NCBI RefSeq assembly: GCF_044389085.1 | Contig: NZ_JBIRXP010000002.1 | Span: 558,001 to 622,000, forward strand | Source: Isoptericola sp044389085 | GTDB lineage: Bacteria > Actinomycetota > Actinomycetes > Actinomycetales > Cellulomonadaceae | Reading direction: 5' to 3' | Length of the DNA stretch: 64,000 nucleotides | Shown here: in pieces, positions 57,430 through 64,000 of the stretch | Layout of the letters: every line of letters begins with the position of its first letter | Numbering within the stretch: position 1 is the first letter of the stretch | Notes under the pieces: model-generated | Databases searched by the model: none | The model's input: only the letters and a program-made list of their open reading frames with translations | Told to the model about the DNA's origin: nothing | Translations under genes and position numbers: made by a program

Positions 57430-58662
57430 GTGGCAGTCACACGCAACGAACCGAACAAGACCGCGATCTACGCGACCGCGCTGACCGCGTTCTTCGCGAT
57501 CGCCGGCATCGCCGTCGTCGACCCGATCCTCCCGGTGATCGGCGAGGCCATCGGCGCCACGACGTGGCAGATCGAGCTGCTCTTCACGGCGTACATCGCG
57601 GTCATGGCGCTCGGCATGATCCCGGCCGTGCTCGCCACGGGGAGGTTCGGCTACAAGAAGATCCTGGGCGCCGGCGTCACCCTCGTCGCGATCGCCGCGA
57701 TCCTTGCCGCGCTGAGCACGTCCATCGGGCAGCTCGCCGCGCTGCGCGGCCTCTGGGGCCTCGGGAACGCGATGTTCTTCGCCACCGCGATGGTGCTGCT
57801 CGTCTCCCTCGCCAACGACCGCGAGTGGGTGGTCGGCATCTTCGAGACCTGCGTCGGCCTCGGGTTCGCCGTCGGGCCGCTCATCGGCGGCCTGCTCGGC
57901 AGCTTCTCCTGGCGGGTGCCGTTCCTCGCCTGCGGGCTGTTCATGATCGTCGCGCTGGCCATGTCGATCACCAAGCTCAAGGACCCGGCACAGAAGCCGA
58001 GCCCGCTGCGCGTCGGCCAGGTGTTCTCGCTGTTCCGCAAGCCGGCGTTCCTGGCGCTCGCCGTGGTCACCGCCACGTACAACTTCGTCTTCTTCGTCAT
58101 CCTCGGCTACACGCCGATCTTCCTCGGGCTCGACGTCGTCCCCCTGGGCCTGGTGTTCACCGCCTGGGGCCTCGGGCTCGCGTTCGGCATCCTCGTCGTC
58201 GGGCACAAGCTCGCCCACACCATCGGCGCCGTGCAGACCCTGGGGATCGCCGTCGCCGGCGTGCTCGTCATGACCCTGCTGCTGGCCCTCGGCCTCCCGA
58301 CGGCGGCCTCGATCGTCGTCCTCGTCGTCGCGGGCGTCTTCATGGGCATCGCCAACGCGATCCTCACCGACCTGTCCCTCGCGCTCGGCGACCCGGACCG
58401 CCGTGTCACGACCGGCGCCTTCAACCTCGTGCGCTGGGGCTTCGCCGCCCCGGCCCCGGTGATCGCGGGCCTGCTGCACCCGGTCGGCGCCTCCGCGCCC
58501 TACTGGGTCGGTGTCGGCGTGCTGGCCGTGGGCGTGGTCGTCTTCCTGCTCACCGCGCACACGATGGCGGGCCGGCTCGGCGAGAAGGTGCTGTGGGCGC
58601 GGTGGAACAAGGCCGCCGCCGCCGTCGAGGGCACGCCCGAGGAGGCCATGTCCGAGCTGTGA
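57430..58662 (+). CDS. MFS efflux transporter
   Basis: 410 residues, 12 hydrophobic segments: AIYATALTAFFAIAGIAVVDPILPVIG (helix 1), GRFGYKKILGAGVTL (loop 2-3 motif A variant). A drug:H+ antiporter-like exporter under the MarR operator. GTG at 57430 follows GAGGAG. Confidence 0.8.
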   Translation: MAVTRNEPNKTAIYATALTAFFAIAGIAVVDPILPVIGEAIGATTWQIELLFTAYIAVMALGMIPAVLATGRFGYKKILGAGVTLVAIAAILAALSTSIGQLAALRGLWGLGNAMFFATAMVLLVSLANDREWVVGIFETCVGLGFAVGPLIGGLLGSFSWRVPFLACGLFMIVALAMSITKLKDPAQKPSPLRVGQVFSLFRKPAFLALAVVTATYNFVFFVILGYTPIFLGLDVVPLGLVFTAWGLGLAFGILVVGHKLAHTIGAVQTLGIAVAGVLVMTLLLALGLPTAASIVVLVVAGVFMGIANAILTDLSLALGDPDRRVTTGAFNLVRWGFAAPAPVIAGLLHPVGASAPYWVGVGVLAVGVVVFLLTAHTMAGRLGEKVLWARWNKAAAAVEGTPEEAMSEL

Positions 58663-58672
58663 CCTTGGCCGG

Positions 58673-58694
58673 ACATCCTCCTTCCGGAGGATGT
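58673..58694 (+). terminator. Terminator after the MFS gene
   Basis: ACATCCTCC (58673-58681), loop TTCC, GGAGGATGT (58686-58694), 10 bases after the stop. Confidence 0.65.
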
Positions 58695-58788
58695 GGGCGG
58701 GAACTCGGGCGGCGTATCGTCCGTTCAGCCCGTGCGTCACGACAGCGGAGTCGTGCCCCGTCCTGCCGACCGCCCGTCTGGAGTGAGC

Positions 58789-62163
<3,375 letters not shown>

Positions 62164-62165
62164 GC

Positions 62166-62227
62166 GTTGTGAGCGCGATTCCGGGGACAATTCCCGCGCG
62201 GAATGTCCCCGGAATCGCGCTCACAAC
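62166..62227. terminator. Large inverted repeat between convergent genes
   Basis: A perfect 24-bp arm pair (62166-62189 with 62204-62227) plus four further pairs after a one-base bulge and a 5-base loop. It sits 2 bases after the RND stop and 8 bases before the stop of the convergent permease. It may serve as a bidirectional terminator. Confidence 0.8.
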
Positions 62228-62235
62228 CTTCCTGG

Positions 62236-63096
62236 TCAGGCGTCGCGGCGGCGGAGCGTGATCGCCGCCGCGACGAGCAGCACCACGGTGTACCCGACGA
62301 GGACGGCGTAGCCCACCCACGGGTCGAGCAGGGTGTCCGTCGCGATGCCGCGGGAGATGACCCGCTCGCCGGCGACGCTGGGCAGCAGCTTGTTCACCCA
62401 GTCCGTCCACGCGGCGTCGGTGGCCTGGACCACGATGTTGAAGATCAGCGGCACCACGAAGAACAGCGCCACGATCGTGAAGATGGCGCCCGCGCTGTGC
62501 CGCATCAGGGTGCCGACGGCGAGGGCGAACGCCGCGACCGTCGCGAGGTAGAGGACGCAGCCGACCAGCGCGCGCACCTGCTCGGGGTCGGACAGGTCCA
62601 CGCTCAGCCCGGCCTCGTCGAGGAGGGGTGCGGTGGCGACGTAGGCGATGGCGAGCGCCACGGCCACCACCACGGCGGTGGTGAGCACGATGACGACGAG
62701 CTTCGCCCACAGCACGGGCAGCCGCCGCGGCACGGCGGCGAACGTCGAGCGCACGGTGCCGGTCGAGTACTCGCTGGTCACGATCAGCGACGCCAGCACG
62801 CCCACGGCCAGTGCCCCGAACGAGTAGCCGAAGGTCACGATCGTCGTGCCCGTGAGCCCGATGGCCTGGAGGCCCGGGTCCTGCGACATGCCCTCGGACA
62901 TCTCCGGCGTGTCCGAGGCCACGCGCACGATCGCCGCCATCATGAGCGCCAGCCCGACCATGACGACCGCCGTGATCACGACGGTCCACACGGTCGATCG
63001 CAGGCTGCGGAACTTGATCCACTCCCCGCGCAGCACGCGGCCGAACGACACGCGGTGCACGACCACGGCCGGTGCGGCCTCTCGGGTGGCGGTCAT
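62236..63096 (-). CDS. ABC transporter permease (ABC-2 type)
   Basis: 286 residues, six helices. RVLRGEWIKFRSLRSTVWTVVITAVVMVGLA is the typical ABC-2 start, VTSEYSTGTVRSTFAAVPRR the conserved EYSxGT-R segment. Coupled to the ATPase gene (ATGA). Substrate unknown; the pair resembles antibiotic or lipid exporters. Confidence 0.85.
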   Translation of the reverse strand: MTATREAAPAVVVHRVSFGRVLRGEWIKFRSLRSTVWTVVITAVVMVGLALMMAAIVRVASDTPEMSEGMSQDPGLQAIGLTGTTIVTFGYSFGALAVGVLASLIVTSEYSTGTVRSTFAAVPRRLPVLWAKLVVIVLTTAVVVAVALAIAYVATAPLLDEAGLSVDLSDPEQVRALVGCVLYLATVAAFALAVGTLMRHSAGAIFTIVALFFVVPLIFNIVVQATDAAWTDWVNKLLPSVAGERVISRGIATDTLLDPWVGYAVLVGYTVVLLVAAAITLRRRDA

Positions 63097-64000
63097 CGGG
63101 GCGCTCCGTCCGTCGTGGTGCCGGCATCGGCGCCCGTGGCGCCCGCAGCCCCCTCCAGGTCCTCCGCCTGGTACTCGACCGAGTCGGCGGTGAGCTCGAG
63201 GTAGGCCTCCTCGAGCGTCGAGGAGACGGGGGTCAGCTCGTGCAGGACGACGCCGCCCGCGGCCGCGAGCTCGCCCACGCGGGCCGCCTCGAGCCCGGTG
63301 ACCTCGAGCGCGCCGTCGTCCGCGGGGGCGACGGCGCCGCCCTCGCGCCGCAGCGTGTCGACGAGGTCCGCGGCCTGTGGCGAACGCACCCGCACGAGGT
63401 GGCGCGAGGCGCCGTCGACGAGCTGCTGCACCGGCATGTCCGCGAGGATGCGCCCCCGCCCGATGACGATCACGTGGTCCGCGGTGAGCGCCACCTCGCT
63501 CATGAGGTGGCTCGACAGGAAGACCGTGCGCCCCTCGCCCGCGAGGAGACGGGCGAGGTTGCGCACCCACAGCACGCCCTCCGGGTCGAGGCCGTTGACG
63601 GGCTCGTCGAGGATGAGCGTGCGGGGGTCGCCCAGCAGCGCGACGGCGATGCCGAGCCGCTGCCCCATGCCGAGCGAGAACCCGCCCACCCGCTTGCGCG
63701 CCACCGCCGCCAGGCCCGTGAGCTCGACGACCTCGTCCACCCGCGACGGGGCGATCCCGTGCGTGGCCGCCAGCGCCAGGAGGTGTTGGCGCGCCGTGCG
63801 GCCGGGGTGCACGGCCTTCGCCTCGAGCAGCGCCCCCACCTCGGCGAGCGGCCGGGCGTGCTCCGCGTACGGGCGCCCGTTCACCGAGACCCGGCCGGCC
63901 GTGGGGCGGTCCAGGCCCATGATCATCCGCATCGTGGTGGACTTCCCGGCCCCGTTGGGCCCGAGGAAGCCCGTGACCGTGCCCGGTCGCACGGTGAACG
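63093..64000 (-). CDS. ABC transporter ATPase (5' end outside window)
   Basis: About 302 residues visible. Walker A GPNGAGKSTT, signature FSLGMGQRLGIA, Walker B LILDEPVNGLDPEG, then a ~100-residue C-terminal domain. The frame stays open to the window edge. Partner of the permease at 62236-63096. Confidence 0.9.
   Translation of the reverse strand, partial: FTVRPGTVTGFLGPNGAGKSTTMRMIMGLDRPTAGRVSVNGRPYAEHARPLAEVGALLEAKAVHPGRTARQHLLALAATHGIAPSRVDEVVELTGLAAVARKRVGGFSLGMGQRLGIAVALLGDPRTLILDEPVNGLDPEGVLWVRNLARLLAGEGRTVFLSSHLMSEVALTADHVIVIGRGRILADMPVQQLVDGASRHLVRVRSPQAADLVDTLRREGGAVAPADDGALEVTGLEAARVGELAAAGGVVLHELTPVSSTLEEAYLELTADSVEYQAEDLEGAAGATGADAGTTTDGAPR

Overview
The window is very GC-rich, gene-dense actinobacterial chromosome. 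Third-position GC is extreme, GTG starts are common, many promoters show TANNNT followed 6-8 bases later by a start codon (leaderless mRNAs), and the order mfd ... eno, ftsB, DUF501, ppx is a known actinobacterial one. A secreted xylanase/deacetylase, a rubber-oxygenase-like protein and a galactonate operon suggest a soil or plant-litter polymer degrader, perhaps near Cellulomonas/Cellulosimicrobium/Isoptericola; that placement is inference. No stretch longer than about 300 bases is free of genes, and there is no rRNA, CRISPR array, transposase or integrase.

Region 1 (1-14.6 kb and 21.0-22.9 kb) is a surface-polysaccharide locus: a sugar-phosphate cytidylyltransferase end, a pyruvyl transferase, a PIG-L deacetylase, glycosyltransferases (GT2, two GT4, a WbsX-like protein), a Wzx flippase, an apiosidase-like hydrolase, two GDP-mannose-dehydratase-like enzymes, two PAP2 phosphatases, an LhgO-like oxidase and a secreted repeat protein with CxGEPCPWG modules. 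Embedded in it (14.6-21.0 kb) is a lasso-peptide-type RiPP cluster: PqqD-like recognition protein, 37-residue precursor, short asparagine-synthase-like cyclase, B2-type peptidase, HPr-kinase-like protein, ABC exporter and NTP_transf_5-type nucleotidyltransferase. The precursor ends in Ser, the residue phosphorylated by the kinases of paeninodin-type clusters. Both systems share a promoter layout: TTCACCC repeats in an 11-nt register (PHO-box-like, as bound by OmpR/PhoB-family regulators), commonly 32-33 nt upstream of a TANNNT -10 element. This suggests one regulator for exopolysaccharide and lasso peptide.

Region 2 (23-39.3 kb) holds two Pro/Gln- or repeat-rich membrane proteins, the large multidomain xylanase/NodB protein, mfd, an Lcp-like oxygenase, a kinase-like APH protein, an orphan ectoine hydroxylase and hypothetical membrane proteins. 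Region 3 (39.4-52.2 kb) has eno, ftsB, DUF501 and ppx split by an IclR-controlled D-galactonate operon (dgoK, dgoA, dgoD, MFS), then PadR with a membrane protein, NDH-2 and an unusual tRNA with a UAA anticodon but a short variable loop. Region 4 (52.3-64 kb) has an Ltp-type lipoprotein, LysR/EamA, clgR convergent with clpP1P2, MarR/MFS, an RND pump and an ABC permease/ATPase pair.

Four intergenic arrays (29.2, 33.1, 40.8 and 55.3 kb) are built from a GAGGTAG-containing element at an almost strict 20-nt period, in direct and inverted orientation. They look like an uncharacterised intergenic repeat family that also supplies transcription-end hairpins and, at mfd, the stop codon.
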